Positions 8,075-15,536 of a stretch of DNA of 64,000 nucleotides are shown piece by piece. The notes under the pieces were generated by a model that worked only from the letters and a program-made list of their open reading frames with translations, searched no databases and was not told where the DNA came from. Positions within the stretch are counted from its first letter, which is position 1, and the number at the start of each line of letters is the position of its first letter. Source of the stretch: Verrucomicrobiota bacterium (GTDB lineage: Bacteria > Verrucomicrobiota > Verrucomicrobiia > Limisphaerales > VHCN01); contig VHCN01000004.1 of NCBI GenBank assembly GCA_016871675.1, positions 1-64,000 on the forward strand, in the 5' to 3' direction. The position numbers and the translations under genes are program-made.

Positions 8075-8430
8075 TAGCTCACGCACGGACTCCCGCCCGC
8101 GAGGAATTCGACCAGCTTCGCCCCGCCGACGATGGCCGCGCCGGCGACGAGGTTGTTCTCGTCGAGCTTGCGCTTTTTGAAGCACGGCGAGCAGACGAAG
8201 ATCTTCCCGCCCGCGCTGGCGAAGTTCGCCATCAGGTCCTTCAGCGGCGCAAAGCCCTCCTCGTGCACGCCGTCGGCGTAGCCTTTCTGGCTGAGGCGCA
8301 CGCCCTCGATGCTCAGAAACACGAGCGTGTCCTGCCCGGAACCGAGCGCGGCGTTGGCGACGACGAAGGCGACGGTGGCGCGGTCACAGTTGTCCCTGGC
8401 GGCGGTGAGGGAGACGCAGAACTTAGACAT
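8071..8430 (-). CDS. DsrE-like sulfur-transfer protein
   Basis: A 119-residue single-domain protein of the DsrE/DsrF-like fold: RATVAFVVANAAL, DTLVFLSIEGVRLSQKGY, then FVCSPCFKKRKLDE, a Cys-x-x-Cys in the loop where DsrE proteins carry their sulfur-accepting Cys, and a final LVAGAAIVGGAKLVEFLA helix. DsrE proteins take and pass persulfide sulfur in the cytoplasm and act with TusA. Here it is placed between two genes with TusA-like domains; it overlaps the downstream start by 4 bp and follows the upstream gene by 46 bp, so co-transcription and joint action are likely. Confidence 0.85.
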   Translation of the reverse strand: MSKFCVSLTAARDNCDRATVAFVVANAALGSGQDTLVFLSIEGVRLSQKGYADGVHEEGFAPLKDLMANFASAGGKIFVCSPCFKKRKLDENNLVAGAAIVGGAKLVEFLAGGSPCVSY

Positions 8431-8476
8431 GGTGGAGTGGGTGAATGCTGGGTGGTTGACTGATGGCAGGAGAACG

Positions 8477-9097
8477 TCACGGCTTGCGGCGAATCCAATA
8501 GACCGGATGCTGCGAGCGCAAGAGCGGATTGCCCGTCAACCCGCACCATGCCGGCAGGTCGGCCGGCGCGCCGGGGTCCCGGGCGGTGAGTTTGAAGATG
8601 GTTCCCGGCGCGGTTGCTTGCAGGCGGAGGCGCAATTCGAGCACGAGATCGCCGCAGCCCATGTCGCCGGCGTCCCACTCGGCCGTGAAAGGGGGCGCGT
8701 CACCGGAGACCGCAGGCGCCATGCACTGCGCCTGCGGCCCCGATGATGCCGAGTCCCGCGCAACACCCGCGGGGCTCGTGTGGGAGGAACAGCCGGGAAG
8801 TTCGTCCAAGCCCGCGCCTTCCTCGCGGCAGGCCCATTCCCAAGCCTCGCGAAAGCAGTCGTGGCGCTGGATGTAATCGTAAATCTGCGCGCCCAGCGCC
8901 GCGGATTCGCCGGTGAGCGCGGAGCCCAGGCACGGCAGGCAGCGTGGAGCGTCCTTGAATCCCATCGCGATGCTCATGAGGGATTCGCGAAGGCCGATCC
9001 CGCGGGAGGCGGGACACCCGGGGCACACCGCCGCGCGCAGCGCGCCGAGGTCGCGGATGAGCGACTCGGCGGTGCGCGGTTCGGCGGTGGGGGTCAT
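8477..9097 (-). CDS. Cys-rich protein with C-terminal TusA-like domain
   Basis: The start is ATG 9097 (13 bp after the transglutaminase stop); the product is 206 residues. The N-terminal half has paired cysteines (AVCPGCPAS near residue 24; RCLPCLGSAL near residue 52) and further Cys (HDCFREAWEWAC), suggesting metal or disulfide chemistry; I do not recognise the domain. Residues 137-205 are TusA-like: WDAGDMGCGDLVLELR, then DLPAWCGLTGNPLL and YWIRRK. As in the MetE fusion the active Cys is followed by Gly, not by Pro-x-Pro. It leads the DsrE-like and TusA-MetE genes on the same strand. Likely role: sulfur carrier or acceptor in the same relay. Confidence 0.7.
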   Translation of the reverse strand: MTPTAEPRTAESLIRDLGALRAAVCPGCPASRGIGLRESLMSIAMGFKDAPRCLPCLGSALTGESAALGAQIYDYIQRHDCFREAWEWACREEGAGLDELPGCSSHTSPAGVARDSASSGPQAQCMAPAVSGDAPPFTAEWDAGDMGCGDLVLELRLRLQATAPGTIFKLTARDPGAPADLPAWCGLTGNPLLRSQHPVYWIRRKP

Positions 9098-9110
9098 TGG
9101 CTCGAGGCTT

Positions 9111-10190
9111 CTACTTCTTCTCCCTGAACGTGAGCTTCCGCGTCCAGACTTCTTTTTCCGCGCCGGGCTTGCCATCCACCTCGACATAGGCCTTCGCCAG
9201 CGCGTTGACCGGACCGGCGTCCTGCTTGGGGGAAAGCGTGAGATCGCGGCCGCGGCTCCACGTCACGCGGCGCTCGTCGAGGTTGCCGAAGTAGTAATCA
9301 ATCTTCGACTTGTCGGCGTTGACCTTGCCGTCGCCGGTGGTGAGGCGCACGAGCTTGGCGTTCGCGTCGTTCACCGCGTAGCCGCCGGTGTAGAGGTCGG
9401 CCACGGCCACGTCATGCGGAACCCAGCCGACGCCCGGGGCGAAAAACTCCGGCCAGCAGTGATAGCTCTGGTCGGCGTCCTGCCCGTCGAGCTCGGCCTT
9501 GAAGAAGCTGCCGTAGATGATGCGTGTGGGAATCCCGCTGGCGCGGGCGAGCGACGCCCAGAGCGAGTGGAAGTCCGTGCAGTTCCCGGTCTTTGTCGTG
9601 AGGCAATAGTCGGTGCTGCCGACGGGCGACGCCTTCTTGGTGGCCGGGTCCTTCACCCAATACTCGATGTTGTCGAGCGTCCAGTCGTAGAGCTTGCGCG
9701 CGGCCAGCACGGGATTTTTCTCCGTGCCGACGATCTCAGCCGCGAGCTTCCTGATGCGGTCGTCGATGATCACGTTCGCGTTCGGCGCGAGCGACGCGGC
9801 GAACTTCGAGCGGTCGGCGGCGCTGATGGCCTTGGCCTTCTTCGCGTCCACGCCGCTGATTTGCTCGCGGCGCGTCACGCTGAAGGTCTCGACGATGGTG
9901 AACTCCTTGTTCAGGGGCGCGGCGACTTCGAGATAGACGGCCTTGTTGCCCTCGGAGTCGGTGGTGATGCGCGTGGGGAACGGGGCCTCGACCTTGAAGT
10001 CCGTGATTTGCTGGAGCGGGTCGTCCTGCGGCATGGTGAACCAGGCGCGGACCTTCTTCGCGCCGTCGGGAACCACGACCTTGAGCTCGTGGCGCGCCTC
10101 GAACGTCGCGGAACGCGGCGCGCTGGCGGCGAACACGGTGAACGACGCGGCGAGAACCGCGCCGATGCAGACGGACAGTGTGGTCTTCAT
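9111..10190 (-). CDS. Exported transglutaminase-like protein
   Basis: A 359-residue protein with a Sec signal peptide (residues 1-22, ending FAASA). Residues 30-110 are a beta-rich N-terminal domain. The transglutaminase core follows: ARKLYDWTLDNIEYW, Cys near residue 200 in TKTGNCTDFHSLWASLAR, His near 243 in QSYHCWPEFF, and Asp near 259 in VPHDVAVADLY, a complete Cys-His-Asp triad. Members of this bacterial family act as peptidases or cross-linkers in the periplasm or outside the cell. It sits 30 bp after the porin gene and 13 bp before the Cys-rich TusA gene, so it is probably part of the same transcript. The substrate is unknown. Confidence 0.85.
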   Translation of the reverse strand: MKTTLSVCIGAVLAASFTVFAASAPRSATFEARHELKVVVPDGAKKVRAWFTMPQDDPLQQITDFKVEAPFPTRITTDSEGNKAVYLEVAAPLNKEFTIVETFSVTRREQISGVDAKKAKAISAADRSKFAASLAPNANVIIDDRIRKLAAEIVGTEKNPVLAARKLYDWTLDNIEYWVKDPATKKASPVGSTDYCLTTKTGNCTDFHSLWASLARASGIPTRIIYGSFFKAELDGQDADQSYHCWPEFFAPGVGWVPHDVAVADLYTGGYAVNDANAKLVRLTTGDGKVNADKSKIDYYFGNLDERRVTWSRGRDLTLSPKQDAGPVNALAKAYVEVDGKPGAEKEVWTRKLTFREKK

Positions 10191-10220
10191 GGCGGGAGTC
10201 AGTGGGTGTTGCGGTTCAGG

Positions 10221-11597
10221 TTAGAACTTGTAGCTCACGAAAGCTTGGAAGCGGTTGTTCTGCCCCTTGCCCTGCGGGCCGGTGATGTCCTTGAAGTAAG
10301 TGGTCCAGTTCACGTAATCCAGGCCCAGTTCCACGGGGTCCAGATACAACCGCGCGGCGAGATACCAGATGCTGTTGAGCTCGGGCGACGACACCGGCAG
10401 GTCGCTGCTGCGCGGGTTGTCAAAGAGATAGCCCGAGTGAAACGAATACCACTTCGCCGGCTTCAGCGTGAGCTCCGCCCAGCCGCCGGTGGCGTGGATC
10501 TCGCGCCCCGTGGCCACGTTCACGCCCTGCAGGATGCCGCCGCGCACGTCGTCGAGATTCTTCCCCGTCCAGCCTTCGCCGCGCAGGGTCACGATGTCCT
10601 TGTAGAGCGGCGTGGAGAAGTCAAACCCCCAGCCCTCGCTGTTGAAGTTGTTGCGACCGCCGATGGCGATGTCCACCTTCTCGCGCGCCTGATGCGTCCA
10701 GAGCGCGAGCTCGATGTTCTGCTTCTCCCAGATCGGGAAACGGTAGCCGATGCGCCCCTGCACGGTGGGCAGGCCCGACGCCTCGCCGTCGCGGATGCCG
10801 TTGGCGTCCAGGTCCCGGTTGTCATCGGCGCCCGTCAACCCCGCCATGCCCTGCACAAACGCAGTCCCGCCCCACAACTTCGGCGTCCACTCCGCGCGGA
10901 ACTGCGGACGGCGGTCGCCCAGGTTGCCTGCGCCCCACATCACGAAGTCCGGGTTCACCGTGGGGAAATACTGCGAGATCAGGTCGCTCGTCTGCCCGGC
11001 GAGGAAGCTGGCGTTTTCCCACTTGAGCTGCCCGTAAGCGTGCCTCATGCGCAGGAACTCGCGCGACTCCGCGCCGCCGGCCACGACGTTGTAGAAATCA
11101 ATCTCCAGCTTGCCGCCCGTCTTCGCGCCCCACAGTGTTTCCACTTCGGGCCCGGAGAAATCCACACCGAGCCGGGTCAGGCGCGGGTGAATGTCGAAGT
11201 TCTCGTGGTTCGGGCCGGGCGCGAGGTTGGCCGCGCCGCCGAGGCCGTTCTCCGAGAGGATGAACGCGGGCACCAGCGAGCTGTTGATGCCGTTCCCGCC
11301 GGGGCGCGAATCGTCGTAAATCATGTCCGCGCGCAGGTAGCCGTAGAGCTTGAAGCGCGACTTGCCGGTGATGAACTCGCTCCACTTCATCGAGTCGTCC
11401 GGTTTGAGCTTGTCGTCCCCCGCGACCGGGGCGGCGGGCGTGACGGGTCTCTCGGCGAGCTTCTTCTCAAGCTCGGCCATGCGGGCCTTGAGCGCCTGCA
11501 ACTCGCGGAGCAGGTCGGCGTTGGACTGGGCCGGGGCAACGGTGGCACCGGCAAGGAATGCGGCGGCGACCGCCGCTGGGATGATGGGATGCTTCAT
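10221..11597 (-). CDS. DcaP-like outer-membrane porin
   Basis: A 458-residue protein with a signal peptide (PAAVAAAFLAGATVAPAQS) and a short coiled coil (LLRELQALKARMAELEKKLA, residues 30-49), then a beta-barrel opening FKLYGYLRADMIYDDSRP and closing in FQAFVSYKF with a terminal Phe recognised by the Bam machinery. The coiled coil followed by KLYGYLRADMIYD is the hallmark of DcaP-type trimeric porins, which take up dicarboxylic acids and similar anions. It leads the transglutaminase, TusA, DsrE and MetE genes at short spacing. Substrate specificity cannot be read from sequence. Confidence 0.85.
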   Translation of the reverse strand: MKHPIIPAAVAAAFLAGATVAPAQSNADLLRELQALKARMAELEKKLAERPVTPAAPVAGDDKLKPDDSMKWSEFITGKSRFKLYGYLRADMIYDDSRPGGNGINSSLVPAFILSENGLGGAANLAPGPNHENFDIHPRLTRLGVDFSGPEVETLWGAKTGGKLEIDFYNVVAGGAESREFLRMRHAYGQLKWENASFLAGQTSDLISQYFPTVNPDFVMWGAGNLGDRRPQFRAEWTPKLWGGTAFVQGMAGLTGADDNRDLDANGIRDGEASGLPTVQGRIGYRFPIWEKQNIELALWTHQAREKVDIAIGGRNNFNSEGWGFDFSTPLYKDIVTLRGEGWTGKNLDDVRGGILQGVNVATGREIHATGGWAELTLKPAKWYSFHSGYLFDNPRSSDLPVSSPELNSIWYLAARLYLDPVELGLDYVNWTTYFKDITGPQGKGQNNRFQAFVSYKF

Positions 11598-11659
11598 GGT
11601 TTTGGTTTCGTTCGTGTTGATTGTTACCGAAGTGGTTTCTGCCAGTGGATTCGCCTAAT

Positions 11660-11875
11660 TCAGATCTTTGAAACTCCAGTTCTCTCAGCCTGGACCGGTT
11701 TGCCGTCGGCCTCGGCGTGGGGGTTGAGGAAGTAGTTGATGGTTTGCACGGAGGAATCCTGCGGCACGGGCTTCAGGTAGTCGGGCGCGATGGATTGCTG
11801 CGCCGTCGCGCGCGCGGGCGCGGCGGACGCTGCGGACAGGTTCAGGTTTTTCATGGTGTCAGTGAGTCGTTGCAT
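11660..11875 (-). CDS. Small hypothetical protein
   Basis: A possible 71-residue product from ATG 11875 (another in-frame ATG at 11854 gives 64 residues, MKNLNLSAAS). The sequence is polar, rich in Ala, Pro and Gln, ends SVQTINYFLNPHAEADGK and onward, and has no membrane segment or known motif. It lies 62 bp upstream of the porin gene on the same strand. Codon use looks coding (third-position G/C), and the opposite strand offers nothing better. It could be a small lineage-specific protein or chance; I lean slightly to real. Confidence 0.4.
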   Translation of the reverse strand: MQRLTDTMKNLNLSAASAAPARATAQQSIAPDYLKPVPQDSSVQTINYFLNPHAEADGKPVQAERTGVSKI

Positions 11876-11878
11876 CAA

Positions 11879-12722
11879 AGTGATTTCTGGACCGCGCGCC
11901 GCACCGGAAACGCCGGGGCGGCGGATGAGGTGGATCTGGCGGGCAGAACGGCGCCTCAGGCGACCGTCACGGACTTGCAGCAGGGGTGGTTTGAAAGCAG
12001 CCGGGAGATGGACTCAGGCTGTTGAAGGAAACCCGTTACTGGGCGCCCGTGTGGAGAAATGGCCACGCCATCTCACACGCGTCGCACTCAGGTGAAGGGC
12101 TTGTTCGTGAAACGAACCCGGCGCACGAGGCAGGAGGGGTTGGCGCCGGACATGGGTGGAGGTAACGCCAAGCCGGGCGGGGCGTCAAGCGGGGATCTCG
12201 CCGGCAGGCGCAGGCTCATACTTCCAGTGCCCGCTCAACCCGACGGCGTGGGCGTCAAAGTGCTGGTGAGATTCGAAGCGGTAAGGCGGATGGACGGACC
12301 AGTGCCCGGGAAGTCCCCACTTGAGCCCGAGGGCCGCGCTCTGAAAGAGCCCCAAACCGATGAGGCCCTTGGTCAGCGATGCCGAGTTCTCATCCCCGGT
12401 GGAGTAGACCGCGCCGATCAAAGAGAGGCGGACGTGAGCCCGCCCTGCCACAAAGTGCATTGCGCCAGCTTGAAGCGCGGGCCGGTGCCGAGCGGGTTGC
12501 GGTCGCGCAGGACCTTCAGTTGGCGCAACGCGCCGGAGAGTTGCCCGCTGCGGGCGAGCCACCCGGCGCGAGGCGGTGTCGAGGTCGCCGTGTCCGTTCC
12601 GAGTCAGTAACTCCAAACAAGCAGTTTGAAACCCGGAACTGGGTCACGATCCCCCTGCCGTTGTCGGACCCCGGTGCGCACCATCAACGCCCGGTTCCGG
12701 AAACCACCAGCCCTCGCGCGCC
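11879..12722. other. Region of 844 bp without a confident gene
   Basis: No convincing complete gene is seen. The only interesting stretch is a minus-strand frame (12185-12616) whose C-terminal half reads like protein (SLIGAVYSTGDENSASL, then GLKWGLPGHWSVHPPYRFES and HFDAHAVGLSGHWKYEP), rather like strands of a small outer-membrane barrel, whereas its N-terminal half looks non-coding. It may be a decayed gene. The rest holds nothing recognisable apart from the upstream region of dnaB. Confidence 0.4.
12185..12460 (-). pseudogene. Possible relic of an outer-membrane barrel protein
   Basis: Only the last ~90 codons of this frame look coding. They alternate polar and apolar residues with aromatic-rich turns (WGLPGHWSVHPPYRFESHQH), loosely like the C-terminal strands of small barrels such as the PagL-type lipid A deacylases or generic outer-membrane transporters. 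No signal peptide, start or terminal Phe can be found. Placement next to the porin operon on the same strand is noted. The identification is a guess. Confidence 0.25.
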
Positions 12723-14156
12723 ATGCCCGACGACCTCTTCTCACCCACGCCGCGGCGCAATCCGCCGCCGCGCCCCGTCAACCTCGCCAGCATCGACCGC
12801 CACCCGCCGCACTCCATCGAGGCGGAGCAAGGCGTGCTCGGGTGCATCCTGCTCGCCGCGGATGATTGCGTGCCCCAGTGCCTGGAGATGCTTCACCACG
12901 ACGCGGCGGCGTTCTACGATCTGCGCCACCAGACGCTCTACGACCAACTCCTCGCGATGCACGACGAGCATTTGCAACCCGTCGAGATGAGCCTCGTCGT
13001 CCAGCGGTTGCGCGATCGCGGCATGCTCGAGGGCGTCGGCGGCGTGGGCTACCTCGCCAACCTCGCCAACGCCGTCCCCTCGGCGGCGAACCTGCCCCAC
13101 TACCTCGCCATCGTCCACGAGAAGCGCCTGCTCCGCCGCGTGCTCGCCGCGACCACGACGCTGGCGCAGCGCGTCCACGAAATGCAGGGCGACGTGAAGG
13201 CCTTCATGGACGACGTGGAGAAGGAATTCATGGCGCTGAGCGACGTGCGCATCACCACGGCGGCCTTCGTGATGAAGGACGTGGCGCACTCGGCCCTCGG
13301 CGAGATCGACGCGATCTACCAGCGGAACGGCGCGATCTCCGGGTTGCCATCGGGCTTCCCCATGCTCGACCGGATGACGGATGGCTTCCACGGCGGCGAG
13401 ATGATCGTGATCGCGGCGCGGCCGAGCATGGGCAAGACCTCCCTCGCGATGAACATGGCCGAGCACGCGGCCATCGACCTGCGCATCCCCGTGGGCGTGT
13501 TCAGCCTCGAGATGACCAGCCTGTCGCTCGTGAAGCGGCTGCTCCTCTCCCGCGCGCGCATCAACCCGCGCGACCTGAGCCACCAGTTCGTGACCGACCG
13601 CGACTTTGAGCGGCTCAAACGTGCGAGCGAAACGCTGGCCGACGCGCCGCTGTTCATTGACGACGCGCCCGGCTTGACCGTGATGGAACTTCGCGGCAAG
13701 GCCCGCCGCATGGTGCTCCAGCATCAGGTCCGGATGCTGGTGATTGACTACCTGCAACTCCTTCGAAGCGACAACACGCGCGCCGAGAACCGCCAGCAGG
13801 AAATCGCCTACATCTCCTCCGGCATCAAGTCCCTCGCCAAGGAACTCAACATCCCCATCCTCGTCCTCAGCCAGCTCAACCGCGACCTCGAGCGCGAGAA
13901 GCGCAAGCCGCGACTCTCCGACCTCCGCGAGTCGGGCTCCATCGAGCAGGACGCCGACCTCGTCACCATCCTGTATCGCGAGAAGGAACCGGACAAGGAA
14001 CCCGCCGCGACGACCGATCACGCGCCCGTGAACCTGCTCGTCGCCAAGCACCGCAACGGGCCGACCGGCGATGTTCCGCTCGTCTTCTTCAAATCGCACA
14101 CGCGCTTCGAGTCCGGCACGCGCGTCGAGGCCGAGGACGTGCCGAAGGCGGCGTGA
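12723..14156 (+). CDS. dnaB: Replicative DNA helicase DnaB
   Basis: A 477-residue protein of normal DnaB length. The N-terminal domain (residues 18-125) begins PPHSIEAEQGVLGCILLA; the RecA-like helicase domain starts near residue 205 with GLPSGFPMLDRMTDGFHGGE. Walker A is AARPSMGKTSLAMN (near residue 231), Walker B LVIDYLQLLR, followed by the Arg-finger region LSQLNRDLEREKRKPRLSDL and ESGSIEQDADLV. It unwinds the fork as a hexamer and binds primase DnaG. It stands alone, converging with the pseudopilin gene at 14197. The start ATG gives the usual family N-terminus. Confidence 0.97.
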   Translation: MPDDLFSPTPRRNPPPRPVNLASIDRHPPHSIEAEQGVLGCILLAADDCVPQCLEMLHHDAAAFYDLRHQTLYDQLLAMHDEHLQPVEMSLVVQRLRDRGMLEGVGGVGYLANLANAVPSAANLPHYLAIVHEKRLLRRVLAATTTLAQRVHEMQGDVKAFMDDVEKEFMALSDVRITTAAFVMKDVAHSALGEIDAIYQRNGAISGLPSGFPMLDRMTDGFHGGEMIVIAARPSMGKTSLAMNMAEHAAIDLRIPVGVFSLEMTSLSLVKRLLLSRARINPRDLSHQFVTDRDFERLKRASETLADAPLFIDDAPGLTVMELRGKARRMVLQHQVRMLVIDYLQLLRSDNTRAENRQQEIAYISSGIKSLAKELNIPILVLSQLNRDLEREKRKPRLSDLRESGSIEQDADLVTILYREKEPDKEPAATTDHAPVNLLVAKHRNGPTGDVPLVFFKSHTRFESGTRVEAEDVPKAA

Positions 14157-14196
14157 AACGCGACGTTGGGGGAGGCGAAGGCGCCGCGCCGCGAGA

Positions 14197-14931
14197 TCAC
14201 TTCTTGTCCCACAGCGCGAGCGGATGCCCCTCGGGAAACTGAAACCCGATGGCGCTGCTCTTCATCAACTCCGCGTGGCCGTCCACGTGCGCGGTCGCGG
14301 CGCGGCCCGTGTGCCGGTTCACCACGCGATACGGATCGGTGTTGTAGTCGGGCAGGTTGTTCGGCGTGCGGAAGACGATGCAATACGGGCTGGACGTCTG
14401 CTTGACGACCCAGAGGTCCGGATTCGGTTCGCTCGCGTTCGCCACATCCTGATCGTCCGCGAACGCCACGGTCGCGCCGGGAAACGCGACGTCCACCTCG
14501 CGAACGCGGTTCCGCGCGCCGTTCTTCTGGTCGCGCCAGACGCCGATCTCGATGTGGTTGATGCCGATGCCGAACAGGTTGGTGAGTCCGCCGCGGTTTG
14601 GGCAAAGCAGCGCCTTGGGCACGACGAGTGTCGGGCGCAGGATGTCCGGCCAGTAAGTGTAATTGGCGGCCGGCAACCACGCGCCCGGAGGCGCCGCGCC
14701 GTCGCGCGCCCACTGCACGAAGACGCCGTCGTGATCGTCCACGTAGAGCTTGGAGGCGAGCCCGATCTGGCGGACGTTGTTCAGGCACGTGATGCCCTTG
14801 GCGCGCTGCTTCGCGGACGCGAGCGCCGGGAGCAACAACGCCGCCAGGATCGCGATGATCGCGATCACCACCAGCAACTCGATGAGCGTGAACGCGCCCC
14901 GCGCTCGCGCAGAAATAGTGGAATGCCACAT
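14197..14931 (-). CDS. Pseudopilin-like protein, H-X9-DG type
   Basis: A 244-residue protein with leader and helix [20 protein letters not shown] (cleavage after Gly13, Glu at +5), a charged helix ([20 protein letters not shown]) and a beta-rich C-terminal domain ending near the [16 protein letters not shown] motif (His, nine residues, Asp-Gly) that defines one PVC pseudopilin family. Exported, membrane-anchored until processed by prepilin peptidase. The number and variety of these in the lineage suggests roles beyond secretion pilus structure. A consensus promoter lies at 14962-14990. Confidence 0.9.
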   Translation of the reverse strand: MWHSTISARARGAFTLIELLVVIAIIAILAALLLPALASAKQRAKGITCLNNVRQIGLASKLYVDDHDGVFVQWARDGAAPPGAWLPAANYTYWPDILRPTLVVPKALLCPNRGGLTNLFGIGINHIEIGVWRDQKNGARNRVREVDVAFPGATVAFADDQDVANASEPNPDLWVVKQTSSPYCIVFRTPNNLPDYNTDPYRVVNRHTGRAATAHVDGHAELMKSSAIGFQFPEGHPLALWDKK

Positions 14932-14961
14932 GGCGTGACGTGCTGTTGGCAGGCTCGGGCG

Positions 14962-14990
14962 ACGCTAGGTCTGGCACGGCGGGGTGTCAA
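14962..14990 (-). promoter_or_regulatory. Predicted sigma70-type promoter of the pseudopilin gene
   Basis: On the minus strand: TTGACA (14990-14985), 17-bp spacer, TAGCGT (14967-14962), 30 bp before the start codon at 14931. The perfect -35 and ideal spacing make this one of the strongest promoters in the window. It lies back to back with the nuoA promoter. Confidence 0.7.
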
Positions 14991-15011
14991 GATGCGCGCC
15001 CATCTCCACCC

Positions 15012-15040
15012 TTGCCAAAGCCGCGACCCATTCCTACCGT
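15012..15040 (+). promoter_or_regulatory. Predicted promoter giving a leaderless nuoA mRNA
   Basis: TTGCCA (15012-15017), 17-bp spacer, TACCGT (15035-15040); the start codon GTG is 6 bases after the -10 box. Transcription would begin on the start codon itself, so no ribosome binding site is needed and none is present. This decides the GTG start over the longer frame. Confidence 0.65.
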
Positions 15041-15046
15041 CGCCGC

Positions 15047-15451
15047 GTGGATTCGCAGTTGCCCCAGTATCTCCCCGTCCTGTTGCTTGGCGTCGTCGCC
15101 GTGCTCATGGCGGCGGGGATGATCGCCGGCTCGATCGTCGCCGGGCGGTTCTTCAACCGGAAGATCGCCGCGCGCACGACGCCCACGAAGGACGTCGCCT
15201 ACGAGTGCGGGATGCTTCCCGTCGGCGACGGGACGGCGCGGCTGTCGGTGAAGTTCCACCTCGTGGCGATGCTGTTCATCCTGTTTGATATCGAGGTGGT
15301 GTTCCTCTACCCGTGGGCCGTGGTGTATCGCGAGTTGCTCGCGACGCCGCAAGCCGGGCTCGCGCTCGGCTCCATGCTCACGTTCATCGCCATCCTGTTC
15401 GTCGGCTACATTTACGCGGTCAAGAAGCGCGCCTTCGACTGGAAGGGTTGA
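15047..15451 (+). CDS. nuoA: NADH-quinone oxidoreductase subunit A
   Basis: A 134-residue product from GTG 15047, chosen because it gives the normal NuoA length and fits the promoter. Three membrane helices: residues 8-34, 65-92, and 100-121. Between helices 1 and 2 lies the family signature YECGMLPVGDGTARLSVKF, followed by FILFDIEVVFLYPWAVVY with the Asp-Glu pair in helix 2 that lines the quinone-site region of complex I. NuoA is an inner-membrane core subunit normally at the head of the nuo operon. Here the next gene is a phosphohexomutase and no other nuo gene is in the window. Confidence 0.95.
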   Translation: MDSQLPQYLPVLLLGVVAVLMAAGMIAGSIVAGRFFNRKIAARTTPTKDVAYECGMLPVGDGTARLSVKFHLVAMLFILFDIEVVFLYPWAVVYRELLATPQAGLALGSMLTFIAILFVGYIYAVKKRAFDWKG

Positions 15452-15536
15452 GCCCGTGTGCCCGATGCGCGGCGCGTGAAGCCGCGTGTTCGCACCACCG
15501 GTTCACCCTCGACGCACCACCAATCACGCACCCCGG

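Noticed and set aside
6410-8085. SAM or cobalamin riboswitch before the MetE-like gene
   Set aside because: The gene starts inside the upstream gene's stop, leaving no leader; no riboswitch core seen upstream of the operon.
8913-11735. Plus-strand open frame of 940 codons
   Set aside because: Opposite the TusA-like, transglutaminase and porin genes, all with clear motifs; no start signals or domain of its own.
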